64,000 nucleotides of DNA, from contig NZ_JAUSUZ010000001.1 in NCBI RefSeq assembly GCF_030813715.1, positions 2,046,001 through 2,110,000 on the forward strand, written 5' to 3'. Positions 43,323 through 51,941 of the stretch are shown here, piece by piece. The number at the start of each line of letters is the position of its first letter. Position 1 is the stretch's first letter. Both the position numbers and the translations under genes were made by a program. The notes under the pieces were generated by a model. That model did no database searches and was not told the origin of the DNA. It saw only the letters and a program-made list of their open reading frames with translations. Origin of the DNA: Catenuloplanes indicus (GTDB lineage Bacteria; Actinomycetota; Actinomycetes; Mycobacteriales; Micromonosporaceae).

Positions 43323-44426
43323 TCAGGGTGTGAGCATCCGCTCGTACAGCTGGGCGTAGCCGGCTGCCATCACGGCCGGGGTGAAGCGGCGGGCCGCCTC
43401 GGCCCGGCACTCCGACTCGGTCAGGCCGCCGACCGCGTGCATCAGCTCGCCCAGCTCGTCCTCGTCCGTGGTGAGCAGGCCGGTGCGGCCGTGCTCGATC
43501 AGCTCGGGCAGGCATCCGCGGGCGATGCCGACCACCGGCGTGCCGAGCGCCAGCGACTCCACCACCGCGGTGCCGCCCGGCTCGTTCCAGCGCAGCGGGA
43601 ACAGCGCGGCGCGGGCACCGGCGACCAGGTCGTCACGTTCCTGGCCGGCGACCGTGCCGACCCACCGGACCCGGACGCCGTCGACGTGCGGGGCGACCTG
43701 CTCGTGCCAGAAGCGCACGTCGGGGTTCTGCGGGTCGGCCGCGGCCAGCGCCTCCGGCGAGTGGTACGGGCCGACCGGGCCGGCCAGCACCAGGTCGAAG
43801 CCGTGCCGGTGGGCCAGCCGGGCCGCGAGGTCCTGGCCCTTGCCGGGGTTGATCCGGCCGAGCACCACGGCGTACCCGTGCTTCTCGGTCTTCTGCCGCT
43901 TGTCCGCGTCGATCGCGAGCGGCGTGGCCAGGTGCACGTGCCCGATCGCGTGGGCGCGCAACGCCGCCGGCGCGTGGGTGAGCTGGTCGGCGGAGACGCC
44001 GTTGACCCGGACCCGGGCGCCGCCGTCGAACGTGCCGTAGAGGTCGGGGTGTTTGCGCAGGTCCCAATGCAGCGTGTGCAGTCCGGGGAGATCCAGCGCC
44101 GCCAGCATGGCCAGCCCGGCCGCCTCCACGTGGTCGTGGATGAGGTCGATGTCACCGGCCGCGACCCGGCGCAGCACCGCGGCCTGGTGCGCCGGCACCA
44201 CGCCGCACGCCTGGTTGTACGGGCGCTGCAGCATCGCGAACTGCCCGGTGCCGAACGCGTGCACGTGCTCGTCGGCCGGCAGCGTGCTCTCCCCGACCGT
44301 GGCCAGCACCACCTCGATGCCGAGCGCGCGCAGCTCCGGGACCAGCGTGGCGACGATGTTCTCGATGCCGCCGTAGCCGTGCGGTGGTACCGGCAGCCAG
44401 GGTCCCGCGTTCATCAGGACCTTCAC
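43323..44426 (-). CDS. GT4-family glycosyltransferase
   Basis: The 367-residue protein has a GT-B fold: an N-terminal MNAGPWLPVPPHGYGGIENI acceptor loop, and a C-terminal donor domain with VVLGRINPGKGQDLAARLA and the ExxxE-type sequence EPGGTAVVESLALGTPVVG. The GTG at 44426 overlaps the stop of the GpgS-like gene (GTGA), so the two are coupled. Together they may make a glucosylglycerate- or mannosylglucosylglycerate-type solute. The second sugar is not determinable. Confidence 0.88.
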   Translation of the reverse strand: MKVLMNAGPWLPVPPHGYGGIENIVATLVPELRALGIEVVLATVGESTLPADEHVHAFGTGQFAMLQRPYNQACGVVPAHQAAVLRRVAAGDIDLIHDHVEAAGLAMLAALDLPGLHTLHWDLRKHPDLYGTFDGGARVRVNGVSADQLTHAPAALRAHAIGHVHLATPLAIDADKRQKTEKHGYAVVLGRINPGKGQDLAARLAHRHGFDLVLAGPVGPYHSPEALAAADPQNPDVRFWHEQVAPHVDGVRVRWVGTVAGQERDDLVAGARAALFPLRWNEPGGTAVVESLALGTPVVGIARGCLPELIEHGRTGLLTTDEDELGELMHAVGGLTESECRAEAARRFTPAVMAAGYAQLYERMLTP

Positions 44427-45421
44427 GAGGCCACCAGCCCGGGTACGCGGCGCAGCGAGGCGAGCGGCGGGCGCTCGGTCACGCCGACCTCGTGCGTGAC
44501 GATCTCCCGGTCCAGGCGCGGCAACCCACCGTCGTGGCCGCGGCGGAACTGCGTCATCAGCGTGGACGGCGGCAGTTCCTCGGTGACCATCCCGGCGCGG
44601 TGCAGCCGGCCCCACGCGGTCACCATGATCTGCGCGGACATCCGGCCGAGCGCCTCGGTGCTCTGGTGCCGGTGGTGGCGCACCCCGAGGTCGACCTGGG
44701 CCAGCGCGTCCAGCCCGGCCTCGGCCAGCAGGTCGATCAGCATGGCGATCTCCACGCCGTAGCCGGAGACGAACGGGATCCGCTCCAGTACCCGGCGGCG
44801 GCCCGCGTACTCCCCGGCCAGTGGCTGCACGACGCCGGCCAGCTCCGGCCAGAACAGGTTGATCAGCGGGCGCGCGGCCAGCTCGGTGACCCGGCCGCCG
44901 CCGTCCGGCTCGACGCCGGTGGCCCGGTGCAGCGGCCGGTGGTAGAAGCCCTTGACGAACTCGACCGACGCGTCGGTCAGCAGCGGGCCGAGCAGCCCGG
45001 TCACGAAGTGCGCGGAGAAGTCCTCCAGGTCGCCGTCGACGAACGCGACCACGTCTCCGGTGCTGGCCGCCAGCCCGGCCCAGAGCGCGTCGCCCTTGCC
45101 CTCCATCCGGGGCAGGCCGCGGGTCACGTCGTCCTGACCGACCACGCGCGCACCGGCCGCCTCCGCGATCAGCGCGGTGTCGTCGGTGGACCGGGAGTCG
45201 ACCACGAGGATCTCGTCGACCAGTGGTATCTCGTCCATCAGCCGCTCGCGGATCGTGGTGACGATCGCGCCGATGGTGGCCTGTTCGTTGCGGGCGGGGA
45301 TGACCACGCTGACGCGGTCCTCCCCCTTGGCCCGGACCAGTTCCGCGTCCGACCACTCGGTGTAGGTGAAGGTGCGGGACGAGGCCCAGGCCTCAAGGAC
45401 GGGAGAGACATCGTGCGTCAT
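44423..45421 (-). CDS. Glucosyl-3-phosphoglycerate synthase-like GT81 glycosyltransferase
   Basis: The 332-residue protein fits the GpgS pattern: VSVVIPARNEQATIGAIV (nucleotide-sugar fold), VDSRSTDDTALIA, the metal-binding VDGDLEDF motif, GYGVEIAMLIDLL, and a C-terminal TEALGRMSAQIM. GpgS joins UDP- or NDP-glucose to 3-phosphoglycerate, the first step to glucosylglycerate and methylglucose lipopolysaccharide. It is the first gene of a pair with a GT4 enzyme and is divergent from a Gfo/Idh-MDR pair across 169 bp. A phosphatase (GpgP) is not adjacent. Confidence 0.85.
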   Translation of the reverse strand: MTHDVSPVLEAWASSRTFTYTEWSDAELVRAKGEDRVSVVIPARNEQATIGAIVTTIRERLMDEIPLVDEILVVDSRSTDDTALIAEAAGARVVGQDDVTRGLPRMEGKGDALWAGLAASTGDVVAFVDGDLEDFSAHFVTGLLGPLLTDASVEFVKGFYHRPLHRATGVEPDGGGRVTELAARPLINLFWPELAGVVQPLAGEYAGRRRVLERIPFVSGYGVEIAMLIDLLAEAGLDALAQVDLGVRHHRHQSTEALGRMSAQIMVTAWGRLHRAGMVTEELPPSTLMTQFRRGHDGGLPRLDREIVTHEVGVTERPPLASLRRVPGLVAS

Positions 45422-45590
45422 GCGTACCCCCGGGTAGTTGATCTTCTCGCCTGTCGTCCCTCACTTCCCGCCCGGCGGGATTTCCAAGCGCATCTGTGAC
45501 GTGAACATTTGTCATCCGGCAAGAGTTTGCGGAGGGCGTCCACCGAGCAGTGCAACGGCGACACCACCGCCGAGAAGCGAGGAGACGCCG

Positions 45591-46544
45591 GTGACGAGAG
45601 TGGGACTGGTCGGTGCGGGAGGCGTGGCCCAGCGCCACGCACGGGTACTGTCGAGCCTGCCGGACGTGCAGGTCACGGCCGTGACGGACGTGGTGCCGGA
45701 GGCGGCGGCCGCGCTCGCCGGACCGCACGGCGCGCGGGTCGCGCCGGACGTGGCGGCACTGCTGAACGAACCGCTGGACGCGGTCTACATCTGCGTTCCG
45801 CCGTTCGCGCACGGGCCCGCGGAACGCGCCGTGATCGAGGCCGGATTGCCGCTGTTCGTGGAGAAACCCATTTCCGTCGATATCACCACGGCACAGGACA
45901 TCGCGGACACGGTCGCGGAGCGCGGGCTGCTCACCGCGGTCGGCCACCACTGGCGGTACCTCGCGGTCGTCGAGGAGGCGCGCAAGCTGCTGGCGGACCG
46001 CCCGGTGCGGCTGGTCACCGGCGCCTGGCTGGACAAGGTGCCACCGGTCGGCTGGTGGCCGCTGCGCGAGAAGTCCGGCGGGCCGATCGTCGAACAGGCC
46101 GCGCACGTGCTCGACCTGGCCCGGCACCTGGCCGGCGAGGTCACGTCGGTGACCGCGGCCGGTAACGGCACGCCGCCGGCCGGCGACGGCGCCGACATCG
46201 ACGGCGCGACCGCCGCCGTGCTCCGCTTCGCGAACGGTGCCGTCGGCACGCTCGCCGCGACCTGCGTGCTCGGCTGGAAGGAGCGCGCCGGGCTGGAGAT
46301 CTACGCGGACGGGCTGGCGCTGCACGTCTCCGAGACCGGGCTGACCGTCCGCGACGCCGACGGCGAGCGCACCGTGGACAGCGATCCGGAATCGGCGCGC
46401 GTCGCGGTCGACCGCGCGTTCATCGCCGCGGTCCGGGGCGAGGAGCAGGACATCCGCGTGCCGTACGCGGAGGCGCTGCGCACCCACGCGCTCGCGCTCG
46501 CGGTCGCCGCCTCCGCCGCGACCGGGGAGACGCGCGATGTCTGA
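45591..46544 (+). CDS. Gfo/Idh/MocA-family oxidoreductase
   Basis: This 317-residue enzyme has the N-terminal NAD(P) motif VGLVGAGGVAQRHARVL and the EKPIS signature (FVEKPISVDITTAQDIAD, about 87-104), with catalytic residues in VGHHWRYL. The GTG at 45591 has GAGGAG upstream. The end overlaps the MDR gene start by 8 bp. The family oxidises sugar or inositol hydroxyls. Pairing with an MDR dehydrogenase in overlap suggests a two-step sugar modification or epimerisation. Substrate unknown. Confidence 0.87.
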   Translation: MTRVGLVGAGGVAQRHARVLSSLPDVQVTAVTDVVPEAAAALAGPHGARVAPDVAALLNEPLDAVYICVPPFAHGPAERAVIEAGLPLFVEKPISVDITTAQDIADTVAERGLLTAVGHHWRYLAVVEEARKLLADRPVRLVTGAWLDKVPPVGWWPLREKSGGPIVEQAAHVLDLARHLAGEVTSVTAAGNGTPPAGDGADIDGATAAVLRFANGAVGTLAATCVLGWKERAGLEIYADGLALHVSETGLTVRDADGERTVDSDPESARVAVDRAFIAAVRGEEQDIRVPYAEALRTHALALAVAASAATGETRDV

Positions 46545-47616
46545 CCGCAACCTGATCGTCAGCGCGCCCGGGAAGCTGGAGATCGTCGAGGAGGAGGTCG
46601 CGCCCGGCCCGTTCCGGGTGCGCACGCTGTTCAGCGGCGTCTCGGCCGGCACCGAGCTGAGCTTCGTGAAGAACACCAATCCCGCGCTGCACCACGGCTT
46701 CGACGCCGAACTGGGCCTGTTCGGCGGGCCGGCGGACGACGCCTATCCGGTCACCCGGCTCGGCTACATGGAGGTCGGCGTCGTCACCGAGAGCAGCACG
46801 CCCGCGGTGACCACCGGCACGACCGTGGCCATGACGTACGGCCACCGGACCGGCTGGACCGGCGACCCGCTGCGCGACCGGATCGTGCCACTGCCGGACG
46901 ACCTCGACCCGATGCTCGGCATCTACGCCGCGCACATGGGCCCGATCTGCGCGAACGGCCTGCTGCACGCGTCCTCGGACGCGGCCGGGCCGGCCGCGCG
47001 CGGACTCGGCGACGGCGTGGCCGGCCGCCGGGTCGCGGTCACCGGCGCCGGCGTGGTCGGGCTGCTCACCGCGCTCTTCGCCCGCGCTCACGGCGCCGCC
47101 TCGGTCGTCGTGGTCGACCCGTCCGCGGAGCGCCGCGCCGTCGCGGAGTCGCTCGGGCTGGACACACTGGACAGCGGCAGCCCGGACGACCCCGCGGTGC
47201 TGCTCAAGACCGCGTGGCGGCACTGGCCCGGCGACCGCGGCGCGGACGTCGTCTTCCAGTGCCGCGGCCAGGCGTCCGCGCTGCAACTGGCGCTGCGGCT
47301 GCTCCGGCCGCAGGGCACCGTGATCGACCTCGCGTTCTACCAGGGCGGCGCGGACGAGGTACGGCTCGGCGAGGAGTTCCACCACAACGGGCTGCGCCTG
47401 GTCTGCGCGCAGATCGGCCGGGTGCCGCGCGGCCTGGCCGGCACCTGGGACCGGGAACGGCTCTCCGCCGCCACCGTCGACCTGCTGCGCCGCGACGGCG
47501 ACGCGATCCGCCGCCACGTGATCACCGCGGTCGTCCCGTTCGACGAGGCGCCCACGCTGCTCGACGACCTGGCCGCGCGCCGGCGCCAGGAGGTGCAGTC
47601 GGTCCTGACCTTCTGA
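46537..47616 (+). CDS. MDR-superfamily dehydrogenase partner of the Gfo/Idh enzyme
   Basis: This 359-residue protein has an MDR layout with VAVTGAGVVGLLTALFARAHGA as cofactor motif (about 167-188). Its N-terminal part resembles the alcohol-dehydrogenase-like proteins often paired with Gfo/Idh enzymes (LFSGVSAGTELSFVKN). The classical Cys-His zinc ligands are not clear. The start ATG overlaps the upstream stop by 8 bp. The two are one operon, perhaps adding or removing a group on a sugar linked to the divergent glycosyltransferases (inference). Confidence 0.83.
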   Translation: MSDRNLIVSAPGKLEIVEEEVAPGPFRVRTLFSGVSAGTELSFVKNTNPALHHGFDAELGLFGGPADDAYPVTRLGYMEVGVVTESSTPAVTTGTTVAMTYGHRTGWTGDPLRDRIVPLPDDLDPMLGIYAAHMGPICANGLLHASSDAAGPAARGLGDGVAGRRVAVTGAGVVGLLTALFARAHGAASVVVVDPSAERRAVAESLGLDTLDSGSPDDPAVLLKTAWRHWPGDRGADVVFQCRGQASALQLALRLLRPQGTVIDLAFYQGGADEVRLGEEFHHNGLRLVCAQIGRVPRGLAGTWDRERLSAATVDLLRRDGDAIRRHVITAVVPFDEAPTLLDDLAARRRQEVQSVLTF

Positions 47617-47623
47617 TCTTCTT

Positions 47624-47649
47624 GATATGCAAGCATTGACTTGCCTATC
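47624..47649. promoter_or_regulatory. ArsR-type operator dyad
   Basis: GATATGCAAG-6-CTTGCCTATC is an imperfect dyad (9 of 10 pairs) that ends 8 bp before the ArsR start, as expected for auto-repression. Confidence 0.65.
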
Positions 47650-47657
47650 ATCGTCGC

Positions 47658-47948
47658 GTGGACGATGACCGCGTCTTCAAGGCCCTGGCCGACCCGACCC
47701 GCCGGAAAATACTGGACGAACTGGCGGATCGGGACGGCCAGACCCTGTTCGAGATCTGCGCGCGGCTGAGTTCCAAGCACCGGCTCGGCTCGTCCCGCCA
47801 GGCCGTCTCCCAGCACCTCGAGGTGCTGGCCGCGGCCGGCCTCGTGCACAGCCGTCGTGACGGACGCCACAAGTTCCACCATCTCGACACCGGCCCACTG
47901 GAGCACCTCACCGACCGGTGGCGGCACCGCGACACCGAGGAGATCTGA
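47658..47948 (+). CDS. ArsR-family winged-helix regulator
   Basis: The 96-residue protein has the ArsR pattern VFKALADPTRRKILDEL, then SSRQAVSQHLEVLAAAGLVH and the wing SRRDGRHKFHHLD. No metal-binding cysteine cluster (CxC) is present, so metal sensing is unlikely; this is the small-molecule or redox type often coupled to a VOC protein. The start GTG is directly after a dyad. The stop overlaps the next ATG. Confidence 0.9.
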   Translation: MDDDRVFKALADPTRRKILDELADRDGQTLFEICARLSSKHRLGSSRQAVSQHLEVLAAAGLVHSRRDGRHKFHHLDTGPLEHLTDRWRHRDTEEI

Positions 47949-48337
47949 TGCGCATCACCATCACCAGCGTGCTCGTCCACGACCAGGCCGTGGCGGAGAG
48001 GTTCTACACCGAGGTCCTCGGCTTCGTGAAGAAGCACGACGTCCCGATGGGCGGCGGCGCCCGCTGGCTCACCGTGGTCTCCCCGGACCACCCGGACGGC
48101 ACCGAGCTGCTGCTCGAACCGGACGCCCACCCGGCCGCCAAGCCGTGGAAGGAGGCGCTGGCCGGCGACGGCATCCCGTACACCCAGTTCGCGGTCGACG
48201 ACGTCCGGGCCGAGTTCGCGCGGCTGAGCGGGCTGGGGGTCCGCTTCACCCAGGAACCGGCCGACATGGGCGCCTTCACCACCGCGGTCTTCGACGACTC
48301 CTGCGGCAACCTCATCCAGATCATCCAGACTCACTGA
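47948..48337 (+). CDS. VOC-superfamily (glyoxalase-like) protein
   Basis: This 129-residue protein has the paired beta-alpha-beta-beta-beta layout of VOC proteins: VLVHDQAVAERFYTEVLGF, WLTVVSPDHPDGTELLLEP and FDDSCGNLIQIIQ. Start ATG overlaps the ArsR stop (TGATG). Gene pairs ArsR-VOC are frequent in actinomycetes and may handle antibiotics or reactive aldehydes; no substrate is shown. Confidence 0.88.
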   Translation: MRITITSVLVHDQAVAERFYTEVLGFVKKHDVPMGGGARWLTVVSPDHPDGTELLLEPDAHPAAKPWKEALAGDGIPYTQFAVDDVRAEFARLSGLGVRFTQEPADMGAFTTAVFDDSCGNLIQIIQTH

Positions 48338-48355
48338 TGGCATAGGATGGTGGGC

Positions 48356-49021
48356 GTGCGGGAGATAGTGGACGGGGTCTTCGAGGTCAATATCGGGTTC
48401 GTGCACGCGCACCTGGTGGTGACGGACGACGGTGTGGTGCTGGTCGACACGGGGCTGCCCGGCCGGTCCGGGCGGGTCGGTGCCGCGCTGCGGGAGTTGC
48501 GCCGCGAGATCGGGGACATCACCGCGATCCTCGTCACGCACCGCCACGCCGACCACGTCGGCGGGCTGGCCGCGCTGCGTCGCGAATCCGGGGCGCGGGT
48601 GGTCGCGCACGAGCGGGACGCGCCGTCGATCGACGGCACGCGGCCGGTGCCGCTGACCCGGCTGCAGCGGTTCATCAGCACGGTGACCGGCACGGCGGAG
48701 GTGGTGCCGGTCGACGAGACGCTGTCCGCGGACGGCGCGATCTCGGTGCCCGGCTTCTCGGCGGTGCATACGCCCGGTCACACCGACGGGCACGTCTCGT
48801 ACCTGCTCGACCGCGCCGGTGGCGTGCTCTTCGCCGGTGACGCCGCGTCCGGCGGCCGGCGCGGGGTGCAGCGGTCACCGAAGATCATGAGCGATGATCC
48901 GGCACGGGCCGAGGAGAGCCTGCGCCGCCTGGCCGCACTCGACTTCGAGACGGTCGTCTTCGGCCACGGCACCGCGGTCACGGCCGGTGCGGCGGACCGG
49001 TTCCGGGCGCTGATCGCCTGA
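48356..49021 (+). CDS. Metallo-beta-lactamase-fold hydrolase
   Basis: This protein (221 residues from GTG 48356; an ATG at 48347 is also possible) has the metal-binding HxHxDH motif THRHADHVGG (about 60-69), later His in AVHTPGHTDGHVS, the bridging Asp in LLFAGDAASGG-like LFAGDAAS and the last His in VVFGHGTAV. All ligands are present, so it should be active. It may act on thioesters, lactones or phosphodiesters. It ends next to a pseudogene on the other strand. Confidence 0.87.
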   Translation: MREIVDGVFEVNIGFVHAHLVVTDDGVVLVDTGLPGRSGRVGAALRELRREIGDITAILVTHRHADHVGGLAALRRESGARVVAHERDAPSIDGTRPVPLTRLQRFISTVTGTAEVVPVDETLSADGAISVPGFSAVHTPGHTDGHVSYLLDRAGGVLFAGDAASGGRRGVQRSPKIMSDDPARAEESLRRLAALDFETVVFGHGTAVTAGAADRFRALIA

Positions 49022-49430
49022 TCAGCCGCGGCCGGTGACGGACAGCGTGAACGCCTCGGCCGCGGACAGGACCGCGGCGTGGACCATGACCTCGTCGACC
49101 GCGCCGCGCCAGCGACCGGGCGGGAACCGGCACCGATCCGCAGCGGACCCTCGACGTGCCGGGAGCGGCCCGGCAGCTCGATACCTTCGGTGACGGCGTT
49201 GACGTAGAGGACCACCCGGCGCAGGGCGGCGTCGTGCACCGCGGCCAGATGCGTCCACGACCGCGGGTGCGGCACGCGCGCGGACGAGACGGTCCACGGC
49301 TTGCCGTCCTGGATGACCGAGAACGCCCAGCGGTCCGCGCCCGCGTCGACGACAGCGACGGCCAGGCGACCAGCGCGTGCACGGCCAGGAACAGCACGAT
49401 CGCGGCCACGGCCAGTCGCAGGAAGGACAT
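49022..49430 (-). pseudogene. Broken LamG/concanavalin-like domain protein
   Basis: Three frames read in order make one protein: a signal/membrane start MSFLRLAVAAIVLFLAVHAL from 49430, then a LamG core in the next frame (VVDAGADRWAFSVIQDG, ...WTHLAAVHDAALRRVVLYVN..., about 49370-49110), then RGAVDEVMVHAAVLSAAEAF in the third frame to the stop at 49022. At least two frame changes and a shortened domain show that it is not functional as it stands. It resembles Laminin_G_3 domains of exported proteins. Confidence 0.72.
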
Positions 49431-49702
49431 TCCCCGGGTACGCCGTGGGCCCGCCGCGGCAGCGCCCGGCGGATCCGTGGGCTCGGACGACGCGGCCGGA
49501 CCGGTTCTTCAGCATCCGCAGGTGTCCGGCGAACGCGACCGATCGTCCTCTCCGGACATTCCCGGCCCCTTTCGCCGCCGTCCCACGCCCGTCCCGTCCC
49601 GGCGCCATTGTGGCAGGCCAGCGACCCATGATCCGTCCCGTCGTCCCGAATTCTTGACCGGTGCGGAACGCGCGGCCGAAGCTGTCGTCGCCGGTCACGG
49701 CC
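49431..49702. other. Gap without a supported gene, between the LamG pseudogene and the sulfite-oxidase gene
   Basis: No start with a ribosome site and good third-position bias is seen here. A weak continuation of the LamG frame extends through part of the region (positions 49430-49698), which may be remnants of its lost N-terminal part. Nothing else was recognised. Confidence 0.4.
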
Positions 49703-49740
49703 GCCGGGTGCCCGGCCCTCGGGGAGACCGGGCACCCGGC
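49703..49740 (-). terminator. Hairpin terminator of the sulfite-oxidase-like gene
   Basis: Perfect 13-bp arms (GCCGGGTGCCCGG and complement) with a 12-nt loop lie just after the stop of the minus-strand gene. Confidence 0.75.
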
Positions 49741-49749
49741 CCTCGCCGG

Positions 49750-50976
49750 TCAGGCGACCGTCACCGGGTGCCGGACCTGCGCGCCGAACAGGTAGCCCAG
49801 CGCGTTGTGCGGCACCGTGGCCGGCTGGCTCGCGCCGGTCACGTCGGTGGCGCGGGCGATCAGCGTGTGCGCACCGGCTGCGGCCGGAGTCCAGTCGATC
49901 CGCCAGCGCTGCCAGGCGCTCGGCAGGTTCGGGCCGGTGCTGTGCGCGCGCCGCCAGCTGGTGCCGCCGTCCGTGCTCACGTCGACGTGCCGGATCGGGC
50001 CGTTCGCCGACCACGAGCGGCCGGTGAGCGTGGTGCGGGCCAGCGGCAGGGAGGCGCCCCAGGCCAGCTCGAACGCGCTCTTCACCACCTGCTCGTCGAT
50101 CAGCGTGCCGCCGGGCGGGTGGTCCGCGCCGAACAGCCGGTAGAACTGCGTGTTCCACGGCGAGAACAGCGGCTCCGCGGCCACCTCGATCGCGCCCACC
50201 CACTTGATCGACGCGATGCCGATCCAGGACGGCACGACCACGCGCAGCGGCGCACCGTGGTCCGGCGGCAGCGGCGCGCCGTTGAGGTCCCAGGCGAGCA
50301 GCACGTCGTCCAGCGCCTTGCCGACCGGCAGCGGCCGGCGCACCGGCCCGAGGTCGACACCGCCACTGACGAAGTGCGCGTCCAGGCCCTGCGGCTGCAC
50401 GTCGACTGCCTCCCGGCGCAGCCCGGCCGCGCGCAGTACGGTGCCGAGCCGCACACCGTGCCAGCGGCCGACACCGATCGCGCCGAGCTTCCACGCCGTA
50501 CCGCTGACCGTCTGGCCCTGCTGTGTGGTGAAGAAGCTGCGCGCGTTGCCGGCGCACTCGACCGCCGCCGTGATCGTCTCCCGGGGCAGCCGTTTGAGCT
50601 GGTCCAGGCTGAACTCCGCGGGCGCGCGAAGCCCGCTGCCGAAGAGCCTCAGCCGGTACGCCGCCGGATCGATGATCGGCGTGCTGGTGTGGTTGCGTAC
50701 GAAGAACCGGTCCACCGGCACCAGGTAGCCGGTGTCCCGCAGCGCCTCCCACCTGGTCTCCGCGTTCGTCCCGAAGACCGTGAACAGCTCCGGCGGCAGC
50801 GGCTTCACGATCGGCCCGTCCGCCGCCCGCGCGGTCCCGCCCGCGGCGCCGACCGCACCCCCGGCGCCGACCGCGGCGGCCAGCCGCATCAGATCCCGCC
50901 GCGTGAACCCGCGACCGCTCGCCCGCCCGTCCCGCCACTGTTCCAGCCGCAGCCGGTCATACGTCATCTCGTCCAT
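49750..50976 (-). CDS. Tat-exported molybdopterin sulfite-oxidase-like enzyme
   Basis: This 408-residue protein (ATG 50976) carries a twin-arginine signal (RRDLM near 26-30) and the sulfite-oxidase fold: FFVRNHTSTPII, Cys141 in AVECAGNARSFF as molybdenum ligand, WKLGAIGVGRWHGVRL, and a C-terminal Mo-co dimerisation domain with RHVDVSTDGGTSWRRA. It probably oxidises sulfite or reduces methionine sulfoxide-type groups at the cell surface; it has no heme domain, so it needs a separate electron partner. A TTG start 12 bp upstream is less likely. Confidence 0.87.
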   Translation of the reverse strand: MDEMTYDRLRLEQWRDGRASGRGFTRRDLMRLAAAVGAGGAVGAAGGTARAADGPIVKPLPPELFTVFGTNAETRWEALRDTGYLVPVDRFFVRNHTSTPIIDPAAYRLRLFGSGLRAPAEFSLDQLKRLPRETITAAVECAGNARSFFTTQQGQTVSGTAWKLGAIGVGRWHGVRLGTVLRAAGLRREAVDVQPQGLDAHFVSGGVDLGPVRRPLPVGKALDDVLLAWDLNGAPLPPDHGAPLRVVVPSWIGIASIKWVGAIEVAAEPLFSPWNTQFYRLFGADHPPGGTLIDEQVVKSAFELAWGASLPLARTTLTGRSWSANGPIRHVDVSTDGGTSWRRAHSTGPNLPSAWQRWRIDWTPAAAGAHTLIARATDVTGASQPATVPHNALGYLFGAQVRHPVTVA

Positions 50977-50993
50977 CGATACAGCCAACCATA

Positions 50994-51010
50994 CCTATCG
51001 GCGTGATAGG
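50994..51010. promoter_or_regulatory. Small inverted repeat before the sulfite-oxidase gene
   Basis: CCTATC-5-GATAGG lies 18 bp upstream of the ATG in the short region shared with the plus-strand roadblock gene, and may be an operator. Confidence 0.4.
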
Positions 51011-51257
51011 AATAAGCGACGCCGCGCAACGGCGGGAACCATCCAGTACCAGACGATGTCTTTGCTGGGTATCGGCCGTTTCGATGGTTCGGCCGGCCGT
51101 TGTCCGAACTTCAGGGTACGGGCGGCCAATTCTCGCCGCTCGATTTCGATCCCCGTGGGCGCCGTGCAAGGCTGCGCTGAGCCGTCCCAAGATCGACTCA
51201 CGGACGGTAGTCGCATGGAAGCGAAATGGCAACAGTACCGAGCGGGGAAGAAGACGT

Positions 51258-51629
51258 ATGGCCAGCATCGACATCGCACTGAAGGAAGCCATGACGATCG
51301 ACGGCGCCATCGGCGTCGCGCTCGTCGACTACACCAGCGGCCTGACGCTCGGCGTGCTGGGCGGCGGCACCATCGACATGACGGTCGCCGCGGCCGGCAA
51401 CACCGACGTGGTGCGTGCCAAGCTGCGCACCCTCGAGATGCTGGGTCTTTCCGACGGCATCGAGGACCTGCTGATCACACTCGACACCCAGTACCACCTG
51501 ATCCGGCTGATGCAGCCGCGGCGCCCGGGTGAGGCGCTGCTGCTCTACATGGTGCTGGACCGCAGCCGGGCCAACCTCGGCCTGGCCCGGCACCGCCTGC
51601 GCCGCGTCGAGGCGGAACTCGAGGTCTGA
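51258..51629 (+). CDS. Roadblock/LC7-domain protein
   Basis: The 123-residue protein starts MASIDIALKEAMTIDGAIGV and has the roadblock pattern (ALVDYTSGLTLGVLGGG then VAAAGNTDVVRAKLRTL and DLLITLDTQYHLIRL). Such proteins act with small GTPases of the MglA/CvnD type in actinomycetes, but no partner GTPase gene is adjacent. The ATG at 51258 has GGGAAG upstream. Confidence 0.82.
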   Translation: MASIDIALKEAMTIDGAIGVALVDYTSGLTLGVLGGGTIDMTVAAAGNTDVVRAKLRTLEMLGLSDGIEDLLITLDTQYHLIRLMQPRRPGEALLLYMVLDRSRANLGLARHRLRRVEAELEV

Positions 51630-51684
51630 CCGGCACCGCGGGGGCGGGCGTGCCGCAGATCACGCGAGCGCGCCCGCCGGCGCA

Positions 51685-51748
51685 TTGACAATCCACAGTG
51701 GCACGCCGAGTATTTCCTGGTTCACGGTCGACGCCGTCGGACACCAGG
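51685..51748 (+). promoter_or_regulatory. Promoter and structured leader upstream of the Pro/Ala-rich protein
   Basis: TTGACA (51685-51690) and GAGTAT (51708-51713) are spaced by 17 nt. Directly after, CCTGGT (51716-51721) pairs with ACCAGG (51743-51748), with an inner ACGG/CCGT stem. The transcript would carry a leader of about 220 nt before the next start at 51942. The rest of 51630-51941 contains a GC-rich hairpin after the roadblock gene and no gene. Confidence 0.5.
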
Positions 51749-51941
51749 TCGTTTATCGACGTGGATGGCCGGGCTGCGGCGAGGCCCGGGCGCCGTCTGG
51801 CCGCACGTCGCAAAAGCCCACACACAACACCGGTATGAGGGCTTCCGCGCCGCACACCCGGACGACAACTGGACCACGCCTCGCTCCGACCCCCACTTCG
51901 ATACACGACTAGACGCTGCTGAGCGACGCCGGAGGCGTTCG

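Noticed and set aside
47658-47948. Metal-sensing ArsR (arsenic or zinc)
   Set aside because: No cysteine pair or histidine-rich metal site typical of metal sensors is seen, and no metal transporter is nearby.
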